Positions 44,941-55,022 of a stretch of DNA of 64,000 nt are shown one piece after another. The position numbers and the translations under genes are program-made. The stretch lies in contig NZ_CP067113.1 of NCBI RefSeq assembly GCF_016615955.1, forward strand, positions 2,108,001-2,172,000, in the 5' to 3' direction. This DNA is from Luteimonas sp. MC1750. Its GTDB lineage: Bacteria; Pseudomonadota; Gammaproteobacteria; Xanthomonadales; Xanthomonadaceae. The notes under the pieces are model-generated. The model was not told the DNA's origin, searched no databases, and saw only the letters and a program-made list of their open reading frames with translations. Positions within the stretch are counted from its first letter, which is position 1; each line of letters starts with the position of its first letter.

Positions 44941-47059
44941 GCGACGCGCGCCCCGCGCCAGGGCCGCCGCCGCGGCCCCGCCGGCGGCCATCCCGCCGCC
45001 CGCGGACGATCCGCTGCGCGATCCCGCGCTGTACCTCAACCGGGAGCTGTCCCAGCTCGACTTCAACTTCCGCGTGCTCGCCCAGGCCGAGGACGCGACG
45101 ATCCCGCTGCTCGAGCGCCTGCGCTTCCTGTGCATCTCCTGCACCAACCTCGACGAGTTCTTCGAGATCCGCGCCGCGACCGTGCGCCATGCGCAGGACT
45201 TCGAGGTGCCGCTGGCGCCGGACGGCCTGTCGCCGGCGACCGTACTGCGCCGCATCCACGAGCGCACCGCCGAGCTGGTGGCGGCGCAGTACGCCTGCTG
45301 GAACGAGATCCTGCGCCCGGCGCTGGCCGACGCCGGCATCCGGGTGCTGGCGCGCGAGACCTGGAACACGCGCCAGCGCCGCTGGCTGCGCGCCTACTTC
45401 CGCGAGGAGATCCTGCCGGTGCTGTCGCCGCTGGGCCTGGACCCGGCGCATCCGTTCCCGAAGATCCTCAACAAGTCGCTCAACCTCGTGGTCGTGCTCA
45501 AGGGCAGGGACGCGTTCGGCCGCAGCGGCCACCTGGCCATCGTCCGCGCGCCGCGCTCGCTGCCGCGGATCATCCGCCTGCCCGAACGCGTCTCGGGCGG
45601 CGAGCATGACTTCGTCTTCCTCTCGGCGATGCTCTCGGAGTTCGTCGAGGACCTGTTCCCCGGCATGGCGGTGCGCGGCGCCTACCAGTTCCGCGTCACG
45701 CGCAACTCCGAGCTGATCGTCGACGAGGACGAGGTCGAGAACCTCGCGCTGGCGCTGCGCGACGAGCTGGTCGGCCGCGGCTACCTGCGCGCGATGCGCC
45801 TGGAGATCGCCGCGGACTGCCCCGAGCCGATCGTGCGCGACCTGCTGCGCAACTTCGACCTGCCCGACAACGCGGTCTATCGCATCAACGGGCCGGTCAA
45901 CCTCAACCGCGTGATCCAGGTCTACAACGAGGCCGACCGTCCGGAGCTCAAGTTCCCGCCCTTCCAGCCGCGCCCGCTTGCCGGCAGCGACGCCCTGTTC
46001 GAACGCATCGCCGCCCGCGACGTGCTGCTGCACCACCCGTTCGACGCGTTCACCCCGGTGCTCGAGCTGCTCAAGCAGGCCGCGGCCGATCCCGGCGTGC
46101 TCGCGATCAAGCAGACGCTCTACCGCACCGGCCGCGATTCGCCGATCGTCGAACACCTGGTCCAGGCTGCGCGCAACGGCAAGGACGTGACGGTCGTGGT
46201 CGAGTTGCGCGCGCGCTTCGACGAGGAGGCCAACCTCGGCCTCGCCGATCGCCTGCAGGACGCCGGCGTGCAGGTGGTCTACGGCGTGGTCGGCTACAAG
46301 ACCCACGCCAAGATGCTGCTGGTGGTGCGCCGCGAAGGCCGCCGCCTGCGGCGCTACGTGCACATGGGCACCGGCAACTACCATAGCGGCACGGCGCGCG
46401 CGTACACCGACCTCAGTCTGATGACCGCCGATCCGGATATCGGCGGCGACGTGCACCAGATCTTCCAGCAGATCTCCGGCCTCGCCCCGGCGATCCGCCT
46501 CAAGCGCCTGCTGCAGTCGCCCTTCACCCTGCACGCCGGCGTGCTCGAGCGCATCGAGCGCGAAGCCCAGCTCGCCGCCGCGGGGCGCCCGGCGCGGATC
46601 ATCGCCAAGATGAACGCCCTGAACGAGCCGCAGGTGGTGCGCGCGCTGTACGCCGCGTCGCAGGCCGGCGTGCAGATCGACCTGGTCGTGCGCGGAGCCT
46701 GCACCCTGCGCCCCGGGGTGCCCGGCGTCTCGGACAACATCCGCGTGCGTTCGATCGTCGGCCGCTTCCTCGAGCACACGCGCATCTACTGGTTCGGCAA
46801 CGACGGCACCCCGGAGACCTGGTGCGCCAGCGCCGACTGGCTCGAGCGCAACCTGCTGCGCCGGGTCGAGACCTGCTTCCCGATCCTCGATCCCGCGATC
46901 GCCGCGCGCGTGCGCAGCGAGGCGCTCGAGACCTACCTGGCCGACAACACCAACGCCTGGGAACTGCAGGCCGATGGCCGCTACGTGCAGCTGTCGCCCG
47001 CGGAGGGAGCGGCGCCGCACTCGGCGCAGTCGGCGCTGCTGGCGGAGATCTGCGGGTGA
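44897..47059 (+). CDS. ppk1: polyphosphate kinase
   Basis: PPK1 polymerises the terminal phosphate of ATP into inorganic polyphosphate. The 720-aa protein has a variable N-terminus (residues 1-35), then YLNRELSQLDFNFRVL and FLCISCTNLDEFFEIR. The catalytic core has LLHHPFDAF, AIKQTLYRTG and the phospho-His at residue 489 in YVHMGTGNYH, equivalent to E. coli His435. It is preceded by phoR with a 44-bp overlap and followed by ppx with a four-base overlap, so it is under the Pho promoter. Length is typical. Confidence 0.96.
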   Translation: MSTRKTRTPPASTPERRAPRARAAAAAPPAAIPPPADDPLRDPALYLNRELSQLDFNFRVLAQAEDATIPLLERLRFLCISCTNLDEFFEIRAATVRHAQDFEVPLAPDGLSPATVLRRIHERTAELVAAQYACWNEILRPALADAGIRVLARETWNTRQRRWLRAYFREEILPVLSPLGLDPAHPFPKILNKSLNLVVVLKGRDAFGRSGHLAIVRAPRSLPRIIRLPERVSGGEHDFVFLSAMLSEFVEDLFPGMAVRGAYQFRVTRNSELIVDEDEVENLALALRDELVGRGYLRAMRLEIAADCPEPIVRDLLRNFDLPDNAVYRINGPVNLNRVIQVYNEADRPELKFPPFQPRPLAGSDALFERIAARDVLLHHPFDAFTPVLELLKQAAADPGVLAIKQTLYRTGRDSPIVEHLVQAARNGKDVTVVVELRARFDEEANLGLADRLQDAGVQVVYGVVGYKTHAKMLLVVRREGRRLRRYVHMGTGNYHSGTARAYTDLSLMTADPDIGGDVHQIFQQISGLAPAIRLKRLLQSPFTLHAGVLERIEREAQLAAAGRPARIIAKMNALNEPQVVRALYAASQAGVQIDLVVRGACTLRPGVPGVSDNIRVRSIVGRFLEHTRIYWFGNDGTPETWCASADWLERNLLRRVETCFPILDPAIAARVRSEALETYLADNTNAWELQADGRYVQLSPAEGAAPHSAQSALLAEICG

Positions 47060-48585
47060 GCCCGGCGTCCGCCGCCGCCTCGCAGAGCCTGCCGCTGGTC
47101 GACGGCGACATGCTCGCCGCGATAGACCTCGGCTCCAACAGCTACCACATGGTCGTGGCGCGCTACACCCTGGGCCAGCTGCGGATCGTTGACCGCCTGC
47201 GCGAAACGGTGCGCATGGCCGAGGGCCTGGACGCCCGCGGCGGCCTCGATGCCGGCGTCCGCCAGCGCGCGCTGCAGTGCCTGGCGCGCTTCGGCCAGCG
47301 CATCCGCGACATCCCCCCGCACCGCGTGCGCGCGGTGGCGACCAATACCGTGCGCCGGCTGGCCGCGCCGCAGGCCTTTCTGATGCCGGCGGAAACCGCG
47401 CTCGGCCACGCGATCGAGATCGTCGCGGGCCGCGAGGAGGCCCGCCTGGTCTATCTCGGCGTCGCGCATGCGCAGCCGCCCAAGGCGGGACACCGGCGGC
47501 TGGTGCTCGACATCGGCGGCGGTTCCACCGAATGCATCATCGGCCGCGGCTTCGAGACCCTCGAACGCGAGAGCGTGCAGCTGGGTGCGGTCGCCGGCAC
47601 GCTGCGCTATTTCGGCAACGGCCGCCTGTCCAGGCGCAAGTGGCGCGACGCGGTGATCGAAGCCTCGGTGGAGTTCCAGCAGTTCGCCGCGACCTATCGC
47701 AGCCTCGGCTGGCAGGAAGCGATCGGCGCCTCGGGCACCAACAAGGCGATCGGCGAGATCTGCGCGGCGATGAAGCTCACCAAGGGAGCGATCACGGCCG
47801 ACGCCCTGCCGGTGGTGCGCGATGCGCTGCTGCGTGCCGGGCACATCGACGACATCAGCCTGCCCGGGCTGTCCGACGAGCGACGCCCGATCATCGCCGG
47901 CGGACTGCTGGTGCTCGAAGCGGCCTTCACCAGCCTCGGGCTGCAGCGGATGATGGTCAGCAAGGCCGCGCTGCGCGAGGGCGTGCTGTACGACATGGTC
48001 GGCCGTGCCGGCGACAAGGACCCGCGCGAGGCTTCGGTGGACGCGCTGGTGCTGCGCTACGGCATCGACGTGGCCCAGGCGCTGCGCGTCGAATCCAGCG
48101 TGCTCAAGCTGTTCGACCAGGTGGCCGCCGCCTGGCAGCTTACCCCCGACGACCGCCTGATGCTGTCCTGGGCTGCGCGCCTGCACGAGCTTGGCCTGAC
48201 GATCGCGCACAGCCAGTACCAGGTGCACGGCGCCTACATCCTGGCCCACTCGGACATCGCGGGCTTCTCGCGCCAGGAGCAGGAGTTCCTGGCCGCGCTG
48301 GTGCGCGCGCATCGCCGCAAGGTGCCCAAGAGCGTGTTCGAGGCCCTGCCCGACCGCCTGCTGCCGGCCGCCCGCCAGCTGTCGGTGCTGCTGCGCCTGG
48401 CGGTGCTGCTGCATCGCGGCCACGAGCGCCCGGACATTCCCGGCCTCGACGCCGTGGCGCGCGGCGACGTGCTGGAGCTGCGCCTGCCGGCCCGCTACCT
48501 CGACGAACGCCCGCTGCTGCAGGCCGACCTCGCCGGCGAGCCCGCCGAAACCGCGGCGCTGGCGCTGACGGTGCGGATCACCTGA
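47056..48585 (+). CDS. ppx: exopolyphosphatase
   Basis: Ppx removes terminal phosphates from polyphosphate, and related enzymes hydrolyse pppGpp. The 509-aa protein has the sugar-kinase-fold motifs AIDLGSNSYHMVVAR (residues 22-36) and DIGGGSTECIIG, GASGTNKAIGEIC, and a C-terminal HD-like region (AARLHELGLTIAHSQYQVHGAYIL). Its GTG start overlaps the ppk stop (GTGA). Placing synthesis and degradation in one PhoB-controlled operon is common. An upstream extension into ppk is not coding. Confidence 0.95.
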   Translation: MSPASAAASQSLPLVDGDMLAAIDLGSNSYHMVVARYTLGQLRIVDRLRETVRMAEGLDARGGLDAGVRQRALQCLARFGQRIRDIPPHRVRAVATNTVRRLAAPQAFLMPAETALGHAIEIVAGREEARLVYLGVAHAQPPKAGHRRLVLDIGGGSTECIIGRGFETLERESVQLGAVAGTLRYFGNGRLSRRKWRDAVIEASVEFQQFAATYRSLGWQEAIGASGTNKAIGEICAAMKLTKGAITADALPVVRDALLRAGHIDDISLPGLSDERRPIIAGGLLVLEAAFTSLGLQRMMVSKAALREGVLYDMVGRAGDKDPREASVDALVLRYGIDVAQALRVESSVLKLFDQVAAAWQLTPDDRLMLSWAARLHELGLTIAHSQYQVHGAYILAHSDIAGFSRQEQEFLAALVRAHRRKVPKSVFEALPDRLLPAARQLSVLLRLAVLLHRGHERPDIPGLDAVARGDVLELRLPARYLDERPLLQADLAGEPAETAALALTVRIT

Positions 48586-48656
48586 CGCGCCGAGTCCACC
48601 ATCCGCCACCGTATCGAGCGGTGCTATGCTCCGGCGAGCGCACTCCGGAGGCGGCA

Positions 48657-49136
48657 ATGGCACGTCGAATCACGCTTTTCGCACTCGGGCTGGCCGTCGC
48701 CGCGCTGGCGGCCTGCTCCAGCGGTCCCGCCCGCCGGGTCTCCGAACCCGCCGCCAGCATCCAGCAGCTCGCCGTGCAGGCCGACGGCAGCTGGTCGGTC
48801 AGCCTGCGCCTGCAGAACTACAGCAGCGTGCCGATGCGCTTCGACGCGGTCGACCTCGCGGTCAGCGTCGGCGGCCAGGCCGCCGGATCCCTGACCGACG
48901 CCCCGGCGCTCGAGATCGGGCCCGAATCGGCCGACGTCGTCGCCGTGCGCATGCAGCCGGCGTCGGCGGCACGCATGCTGCTCGCCGATGCCCTGGCGGC
49001 CGGCCGCGGCGTCGACTACGCGCTCGACGGCACGATCAGCGCCGCGCCCGCCGACCGCGGCGGCGCCCGCAGCTATGCCGTGAAGCGCACGAGCGCGCTC
49101 AGCCCCACCCCGGGCCTCCCCGGCGTGCTGCGCTGA
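48657..49136 (+). CDS. LEA type 2/WHy-domain lipoprotein
   Basis: The 159-aa protein has a lipoprotein signal with Cys20 in LAAC and then a beta-rich domain (LRLQNYSSVPMRFDAVDLAVSV...) resembling the LEA-2/WHy fold found in desiccation-related and some bacterial envelope proteins. GGAGG five bases ahead of the ATG at 48657 supports the start. A TATGCT box at 48625 suggests it has its own promoter, separate from the Pho operon. Function is unknown. Confidence 0.78.
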   Translation: MARRITLFALGLAVAALAACSSGPARRVSEPAASIQQLAVQADGSWSVSLRLQNYSSVPMRFDAVDLAVSVGGQAAGSLTDAPALEIGPESADVVAVRMQPASAARMLLADALAAGRGVDYALDGTISAAPADRGGARSYAVKRTSALSPTPGLPGVLR

Positions 49137-49176
49137 CCGCCCCTCCCATCGCAGACAGACAGGATCCCTGCCGCAC

Positions 49177-50964
49177 ATGAGCCAGTACACCGCCCCGCTC
49201 GCCGACATCCGCTTCGTCCTCGACCACGTGCTGGATGCCCAGGCACAGTTCGCGCGCCTCGGCCACGCCGACGCCACCCCCGACGTGATCGACGCCGTGC
49301 TGGAAGAGGCCGCGCGCTTCAGCGGCAGCGTGCTGGCGCCACTCAACGCGGTCGGCGACCAGCAGGGCTGCCACCACGATCCCGCGACCGGCGATGTCAC
49401 CACGCCCGACGGCTTCAAGGCCGCCTACGCGCAGTACGTCGACGGCGGCTGGCCGGGGCTCACCGCCGCGCCGGAGCACGGCGGCCAGGGCCTGCCGCAC
49501 CTGGTCGGCACCGTCGTCAGCGAGATGATCAACGGCGCCAACCTCGCCTGGGGCAACTTTCCGCTGCTGTCGCACGGCGCGGTCGAGGCCCTGCGCCAGC
49601 ACGGCGAGGACTGGCAGCGCGAGGTCTTCCTCAAGCCGCTGATCGAGGGCCGCTGGACCGGCACCATGTGCCTGACCGAACCGCACTGCGGCACCGACCT
49701 CGGCCTGCTGCGCACGCGCGCGCAGCCGTCCGGCGACGGCTATGCCATCACCGGCACCAAGATCTTCATCACCGCCGGCGAGCACGACTTCACCGACAAC
49801 ATCATCCACCTGGTGCTGGCGAAGCTCCCCGACGCGCCCGCGGGTGCGAAGGGCATCTCGCTGTTCGTGGTGCCGAAGTTCAAGGTCGCGCGCGACGGCA
49901 GCGTCGGCGCGCGCAACGCCGTGCGCTGCGGCTCGATCGAGCACAAGATGGGCATCAAGGGCTCGGCCACCTGCGTGATGAATTTCGACGGCGCCGAGGG
50001 CTGGCTGGTGGGCGAGGCGCATGGCGGCCTCAAGGCCATGTTCACCATGATGAACTCCGCGCGCCTGGGCGTCGGCCTGCAGGGCATCGGCCTGTCCGAG
50101 CGCGCCTGGCAGAACGCGCTGCGTTATTCGCGCGAACGCCTGCAGTCGCGTTCGCTGACCGGCCCCAAGGCACCCGACAAGCCGGCCGATCCGATCATCG
50201 TCCACCCCGACGTGCGCCGCATGCTGCTTTCGGTGAAGGCGCTGACCGAGGGCAGCCGCATGCTGGCGATGCATGCCGGCAGCCTGCTCGACGTCGCCAC
50301 GCATGCCGAAGACGCGGGCGAGCGCGAGCGCGCCGAAATCCTGGTGAGCTTCCTGACGCCGATTTCCAAGGCCTGCCAGACCGAGTGGGGAATCGAGAAC
50401 ACCTACAACGCGCTGCAGTGCTTCGGCGGCCATGGCTATATCGCCGAGCACGGCATGGAGCAGCTGGCACGCGACGCTCGCATCACCACGTTGTACGAGG
50501 GCACGACCGGCATCCAGGCCCTGGACCTGGCCGGGCGCAAGACGGCCTCCTCGCGCGGCGCCGGCCTGAAGCTGTTCCTGGCCGACGTCGAAGCCTTCTG
50601 CACGGCGCACGCCGGCGACGCCGATGTCGCGGCCGACATCGCCACCCTGCGCGCCCGGTGCGCCGAGTGGACCACGCTGACCACCGGCATGCTGCAGGCG
50701 GCCGCGGCCAATCCCGACGAGATCGGTGCCGCGTCCTGGGACTACCTGTTCTATTCCGGCTACGTCGTGCTGGCGTACTGGTGGCTGCGCGCCAGCGTAG
50801 CCGCCCGCGACGCGTCGCTTCCGGCGGCGTTCAAGGATGCCAAGCGGGAAACCGCGCGCTTCTACTTCGCCCGCATCCTGCCGCGCACCCTGGCGCACGC
50901 CGAGGCCATGCGCGCCGGCGCAGGCCCGCTGATGGACCTCGACGCGGACAGCTTCGGCAGCTGA
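49177..50964 (+). CDS. acyl-CoA dehydrogenase, long C-terminal-domain type
   Basis: The 595-aa flavoprotein matches the family that includes PA0508-like and 3-methylmercaptopropionyl-CoA (DmdC-type) dehydrogenases. It has MCLTEPHCGTDLGLLRTRA, GTKIFITAGEHDFTDN, FGGHGYIAEHGMEQLARDARI and the catalytic Glu in TLYEGTTGIQALDL, with an extra C-terminal helical domain of about 130 residues. It oxidises an acyl-CoA at the alpha-beta bond, but the chain length and the physiological substrate cannot be deduced. It stands alone after the lipoprotein gene. Confidence 0.92.
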   Translation: MSQYTAPLADIRFVLDHVLDAQAQFARLGHADATPDVIDAVLEEAARFSGSVLAPLNAVGDQQGCHHDPATGDVTTPDGFKAAYAQYVDGGWPGLTAAPEHGGQGLPHLVGTVVSEMINGANLAWGNFPLLSHGAVEALRQHGEDWQREVFLKPLIEGRWTGTMCLTEPHCGTDLGLLRTRAQPSGDGYAITGTKIFITAGEHDFTDNIIHLVLAKLPDAPAGAKGISLFVVPKFKVARDGSVGARNAVRCGSIEHKMGIKGSATCVMNFDGAEGWLVGEAHGGLKAMFTMMNSARLGVGLQGIGLSERAWQNALRYSRERLQSRSLTGPKAPDKPADPIIVHPDVRRMLLSVKALTEGSRMLAMHAGSLLDVATHAEDAGERERAEILVSFLTPISKACQTEWGIENTYNALQCFGGHGYIAEHGMEQLARDARITTLYEGTTGIQALDLAGRKTASSRGAGLKLFLADVEAFCTAHAGDADVAADIATLRARCAEWTTLTTGMLQAAAANPDEIGAASWDYLFYSGYVVLAYWWLRASVAARDASLPAAFKDAKRETARFYFARILPRTLAHAEAMRAGAGPLMDLDADSFGS

Positions 50965-51014
50965 CCGCGGGCGCTACACAAGGCGTCACCGGGGGCGTAT
51001 AAGCTGTTGTTCCC

Positions 51015-51662
51015 ATGGAACCCGACAGAGCTCGACTGGGCCTCGTCAGCGGCATGGAATCCCCGGCGACCGCCCAGGTGGCCGGCACGGGGGTCCCGGC
51101 GCTGGGACGCGTGCGCCTGCTGGCCCTCGATGCCCACGGCCGCGCACTGGACTGGATGAGCTGGCAGGAAGCGACCTGCCTCTATGTCCGCGGCGCGGTG
51201 GCCTGGACCCTGGGCCAACCCTGCCTGGCCGTGCGCGGCGGCACCAGCCGCGCCACCGGCCAGCGCAGCCTGGTCGAACTGCATCCGATCGTGGCCGCAC
51301 GCGGCCATGCCCACGCCCGGGCCATCGACCCCACGCCGGCCCTCACCAACAGCGCGCTGTTCGCGCGCGACCAGCACCTGTGCATGTACTGCGGCCACGG
51401 CCATGCCCGCCAGCAGCTCACACGCGACCATGTGCACCCGGTCTCGCGCGGTGGTGCCGACATCTGGGAAAACGTGGTCACCGCCTGCTTCGCCTGCAAC
51501 TCGCGCAAGGGCGGACGCACGCCCGCGCAGGCCTCCATGCCGCTGCTGGCGGTGCCCTACCGCCCGAGCTGGATCGAGCACCTGATCCTGTCCAACCGCA
51601 ACATCCTCGCCGACCAGATGGCCTTCCTGTCGAGCCAGCTGCCGAAGCGGCGCCGGCACTGA
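51015..51662 (+). CDS. HNH endonuclease-domain protein
   Basis: The 215-aa protein contains a zinc-type HNH nuclease module: Cys123-x2-Cys126 (HLCMYCG), Asp138-His139 (TRDHVHPVSRGG), Asn153 (WENVVTACFACN) and Cys158-x2-Cys161. All catalytic positions look intact. The N-terminal half (about 1-110) is a separate domain with LLALDAHGRALDWMSWQEA and many aliphatic residues; I do not recognise it. A TATAAG box at 50998 lies just ahead. Such stand-alone HNH genes are widespread but their role is unknown; it is not part of an evident phage or restriction island here. Confidence 0.85.
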   Translation: MEPDRARLGLVSGMESPATAQVAGTGVPALGRVRLLALDAHGRALDWMSWQEATCLYVRGAVAWTLGQPCLAVRGGTSRATGQRSLVELHPIVAARGHAHARAIDPTPALTNSALFARDQHLCMYCGHGHARQQLTRDHVHPVSRGGADIWENVVTACFACNSRKGGRTPAQASMPLLAVPYRPSWIEHLILSNRNILADQMAFLSSQLPKRRRH

Positions 51663-51820
51663 CGCCCGCCGCGTTGCAGTTCGCAAAGCGCGCGCGACCG
51701 CGGTCACCAATCACCGCCGCAGGTGACGCGCAGCAGCCGTAACTGCCGTCCCGCGCGCGTTGACGCGGCTTGCGGGCTCCGCAACACTTCCTGACTCACC
51801 ACCGTCGGGAATGCCGCGCG

Positions 51821-52963
51821 ATGTCCTTGACCCTCGGCCTGACCGGGATGGATCCAGCCACCGAAGCCGCCCTCAAGGCCGCCTTCCTCGAGGCCAATGC
51901 GCGCCTCGGCCAGCGCTGGGCGCTGGTGCCCGACGCCGAGGCAAGCCATGTCGTGGTCGACATGGACAGCATGTACGGACCGATGAGCTGGCTGCGGCTG
52001 CACGCCGCCGGGCGCCAGGTCATCGGACTGACGTCGGCACCGCGCACGCAGACCGACTACCGGCTGGGACGACCGTTCGACGTCGAGCAGCTCGCCGGAC
52101 TGCTGGTTGATGTGGCGCGTGGCGCCGGCGTCGAGCTGCAGGCTGCGGACGCGGCGGCAGGCTCGCCAGCCTCGGCCAGCGAGCCTGCTGCCGCAACACG
52201 GACGGATGAAGCGCCGGCTGCGAGCGCGCCGGTCGAGGAGGCGGCCCCGGTACAGGCGGCTGTCGTCTCCGCGCAGGTCGAAACGCGTGGGACAGCGGTC
52301 GAGCTGGAGGGGCCGGACACGACGGCATCCGCACGACCCGCGGATGAATCCGCTGACAACTCCCCGCCGGCGGCCGCTGCAGCCGACATCGCGCGCATTC
52401 CCGGACTGGCCAGCTGGCTCGGACAGGGCGCGCTCAGCCGCCGCGTCCGCTTCCGCCACGCCGGCGGCACCACGCTGTTCATCGATCCTGCGGCCGATGC
52501 CTGGCACGGCCCGACTGCGCTGAAGTCGATCGCCGCCTGCTTCGAACATCCGGTTACCGCGGACGACTTCGAGGCGCTGGACGACGCCACCTGGCTGCGC
52601 GAGACCGCGTCGGCGGGCGCGCCGCAGCCGCTTCCGCGCCTGCGCTGGCTGGGCGGCCTCCTCGCGGGCAAGGGCGAACTCCTGCCGGGCTACGACGCCT
52701 CGGACCGCTTCCAGCTCAACAAATGGTCGCAGACCGAGCGCGAGTACCCGCGCCACTTCCGCATCGCGACCCAGATGATGAAGGGACCGGCGACGCTGGC
52801 GGAGATCGCCGAGGCCAGCGGCGTGCCCGGACCGGACGTGGCCGACTTCATCAATGCCAACCTCGCGACCGGCTTCGCCGAACCCGTGGTCGAGGCGCCG
52901 CCCGTGGTCGAGGAACCGGTCAAGGCCCGCGGCGGGCTGCTGGGGCGACTGCGAAGCCGCTGA
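51821..52963 (+). CDS. hypothetical protein with degenerate receiver-like N-terminus
   Basis: I do not recognise a characterised family. The 380-aa protein has an N-terminal part (about 1-100) that looks like a decayed response-regulator receiver: [11 protein letters not shown] at the phospho-acceptor strand, VIGLTSAP at the conserved Thr/Ser strand and RLGRPFD where receivers carry KPF, with Arg replacing Lys. A disordered Ala/Glu/Pro linker (about 110-190) joins a helical C-terminal domain ([40 protein letters not shown]) that may be a winged helix. A regulatory, possibly motility or c-di-GMP-linked, role is only a guess. dxs follows after 67 bp. Confidence 0.7.
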   Translation: MSLTLGLTGMDPATEAALKAAFLEANARLGQRWALVPDAEASHVVVDMDSMYGPMSWLRLHAAGRQVIGLTSAPRTQTDYRLGRPFDVEQLAGLLVDVARGAGVELQAADAAAGSPASASEPAAATRTDEAPAASAPVEEAAPVQAAVVSAQVETRGTAVELEGPDTTASARPADESADNSPPAAAAADIARIPGLASWLGQGALSRRVRFRHAGGTTLFIDPAADAWHGPTALKSIAACFEHPVTADDFEALDDATWLRETASAGAPQPLPRLRWLGGLLAGKGELLPGYDASDRFQLNKWSQTEREYPRHFRIATQMMKGPATLAEIAEASGVPGPDVADFINANLATGFAEPVVEAPPVVEEPVKARGGLLGRLRSR

Positions 52964-53018
52964 ACGGGCCCCTGGCCCGGGGCGGCGCCTGCATGCGCCG
53001 CAGTACGTCGCACCGTCT

Positions 53019-53024
53019 TACAAT
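53019..53024 (+). promoter_or_regulatory. -10 box of dxs, possibly giving a leaderless mRNA
   Basis: TACAAT lies six bases ahead of the dxs ATG at 53031, so transcription would start at or within a base or two of the ATG. No Shine-Dalgarno is visible upstream (GCGTGG only). The -35 is not obvious. Confidence 0.45.
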
Positions 53025-53030
53025 GCGTGG

Positions 53031-54953
53031 ATGATCGACTCCACGCGCCATCCGCGCCTCGCGCGCATCGACAGCCCGGCCCGCCTCCGCGAATTCGACG
53101 AGGCGGAACTGCCCGCGATCGCCGACGAACTGCGCGCCTACCTCATCGAATCCGTCGGCAGGAGCGGTGGCCATTTCGGCGCCGGCCTGGGCGTGGTCGA
53201 GCTGACCACCGCCCTGCACTACCTCTATGACACGCCGCGCGACCGCATCGTCTGGGACGTCGGCCACCAGGCCTATCCGCACAAGATCCTGACCGGCCGC
53301 CGCGACAGCATCCACACGGTCAAGCAGAAGGACGGCGTCTCGCCCTTCCCCAAGCGCGAGGAAAGCGAGTACGACACCTTCGGCGTCGGCCACTCCTCGA
53401 CGAGCATCTCGGCGGCGCTGGGCATGGCGATCGCCTCGGCGCGCGCGGGCGAGGACCGCCGCGTGGTCGCCGTGATCGGCGACGGCGCGATGACCGCGGG
53501 CATGGCCTACGAGGCGCTCAACCACGCCGGCGGCATGGAGCCCGAGCCGGACATCCTGGTGATCCTCAACGACAACCGGATGTCGATCAGCGAGAACGTC
53601 GGCGGGCTGACCAAGATGCTCGGCCGCGCCACCGGCAGCCAGACGCTCAACGCGCTGCGCGAGGGCGGCAAGAAGCTGCTGGGCGACCGCAACAACCCGA
53701 CCGCGCGCTTCGTGCGCCGCTGGGAGGAGCACTGGAAGGGCATGCTGCTGCCGTCCACGCTGTTCGAGGAAATGGGCTTCCACTACACCGGCCCGATCGA
53801 CGGCAACGACATGAAGGCGCTGGTCTCCGCGCTGAAGGTGGTCCGCGGCATGAAGGGGCCGCAGCTGCTCCATGTCATCACCACCAAGGGCAAGGGCTAC
53901 GAACGCGCCGAGGGCGACCAGATCGGCTACCACGCGGTCTCGCCCTTCGATCCCGACCTGGGCGTGGTGTCCCGGCCCGGCGCGGTGAAGAAGCCGACCT
54001 ATACCGAGGTGTTCGGCGCCTGGCTGTGCGACATGGCCACCGCGGACCCGTCGCTGATGGGCATCACCCCGGCGATGCGCGAAGGCTCCGGGCTGGTGCG
54101 CTTCTCGCAGGAGCACCCCGCGCGCTACTTCGACGTGGCCATCGCCGAGCAGCACGCGGTCACGCTGGCCGCGGGCATGGCCTGCGAGGGCGCCAAGCCG
54201 GTGGTCGCGATCTACTCGACCTTCCTCCAGCGCGGCTACGACCAGCTGGTGCACGACGTCGCCCTGCAGGAACTCGACGTGCTGTTCGCGATCGACCGCG
54301 GCGGCGTGGTTGGCCCCGACGGCGCGACCCACGCCGGCAACCTCGACCTCAGCTTCCTGCGCTGCGTGCCGAACATGGTGGTGATGGCCCCTGCGGACGA
54401 GAACGAGTGCCGGCAGATGCTGACCACCGGTTTCCGCCACGCCGGCCCGGCCGCGGTGCGCTATCCGCGCGGCAGCGGTCCCGGGACCGCGGTCGACGCC
54501 GGCCTGGACAGCCTGCCGATCGGCAAGGCGCAGCTGCGCCGCCAGGGCGCGGGCATCGCCCTGCTCGCCTTCGGCGCCACGGTGCCGGCGGCCGAAGCGG
54601 TCGGCGCGGACCTGGGACTGACGGTGGTCAACATGCGCTTCGTGAAGCCGCTCGACCGCGACCTGCTGCTGGAACTCGCGCGCACGCACCAGGGCCTGGT
54701 CACGGTCGAGGACAACGTCGTCATGGGCGGCGCCGGCTCGGGTGTCTCGGAGCTCCTGGCGGCCGAAGGCGTCGTGCTGCCGGTGCTGCACCTCGGCCTG
54801 CCCGATGCCTTCCAGCACCACGCCAGCCGCGAGGACCTGCTGGCCGAAGCCGGCATCGACGCGACCGGCATCCGCGCCTCGGTGCTGGCGCGCTGGCCCG
54901 ACGTGGAGCAGGCTGCGGCCGAGACGCCCGGTCCGCGCAGCGCGGCCGGCTGA
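53031..54953 (+). CDS. dxs: 1-deoxy-D-xylulose-5-phosphate synthase
   Basis: Dxs condenses pyruvate and glyceraldehyde-3-phosphate, the first step of the MEP isoprenoid pathway. The 640-aa protein has the catalytic His48 ([12 protein letters not shown]), [22 protein letters not shown], the TPP/Mg motif [18 protein letters not shown]...NDN, and the C-terminal transketolase region [18 protein letters not shown]. Length is typical. The ATG at 53031 gives [14 protein letters not shown]. It may be leaderless. Confidence 0.96.
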   Translation: MIDSTRHPRLARIDSPARLREFDEAELPAIADELRAYLIESVGRSGGHFGAGLGVVELTTALHYLYDTPRDRIVWDVGHQAYPHKILTGRRDSIHTVKQKDGVSPFPKREESEYDTFGVGHSSTSISAALGMAIASARAGEDRRVVAVIGDGAMTAGMAYEALNHAGGMEPEPDILVILNDNRMSISENVGGLTKMLGRATGSQTLNALREGGKKLLGDRNNPTARFVRRWEEHWKGMLLPSTLFEEMGFHYTGPIDGNDMKALVSALKVVRGMKGPQLLHVITTKGKGYERAEGDQIGYHAVSPFDPDLGVVSRPGAVKKPTYTEVFGAWLCDMATADPSLMGITPAMREGSGLVRFSQEHPARYFDVAIAEQHAVTLAAGMACEGAKPVVAIYSTFLQRGYDQLVHDVALQELDVLFAIDRGGVVGPDGATHAGNLDLSFLRCVPNMVVMAPADENECRQMLTTGFRHAGPAAVRYPRGSGPGTAVDAGLDSLPIGKAQLRRQGAGIALLAFGATVPAAEAVGADLGLTVVNMRFVKPLDRDLLLELARTHQGLVTVEDNVVMGGAGSGVSELLAAEGVVLPVLHLGLPDAFQHHASREDLLAEAGIDATGIRASVLARWPDVEQAAAETPGPRSAAG

Positions 54954-54968
54954 GGGCGGCGCGGGGCC

Positions 54969-54974
54969 TATACT
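54969..54974 (+). promoter_or_regulatory. -10 box ahead of the GGDEF gene
   Basis: TATACT in GCCTATACTCGGG lies 49 bp ahead of the GTG start at 55023. A strong GGGGGAGGG ribosome site (55012-55019) follows. No -35 is evident. Confidence 0.4.
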
Positions 54975-55022
54975 CGGGACATCCGGCGCGTTGGCGCCGG
55001 CGGCCGACCGGGGGGAGGGCCA

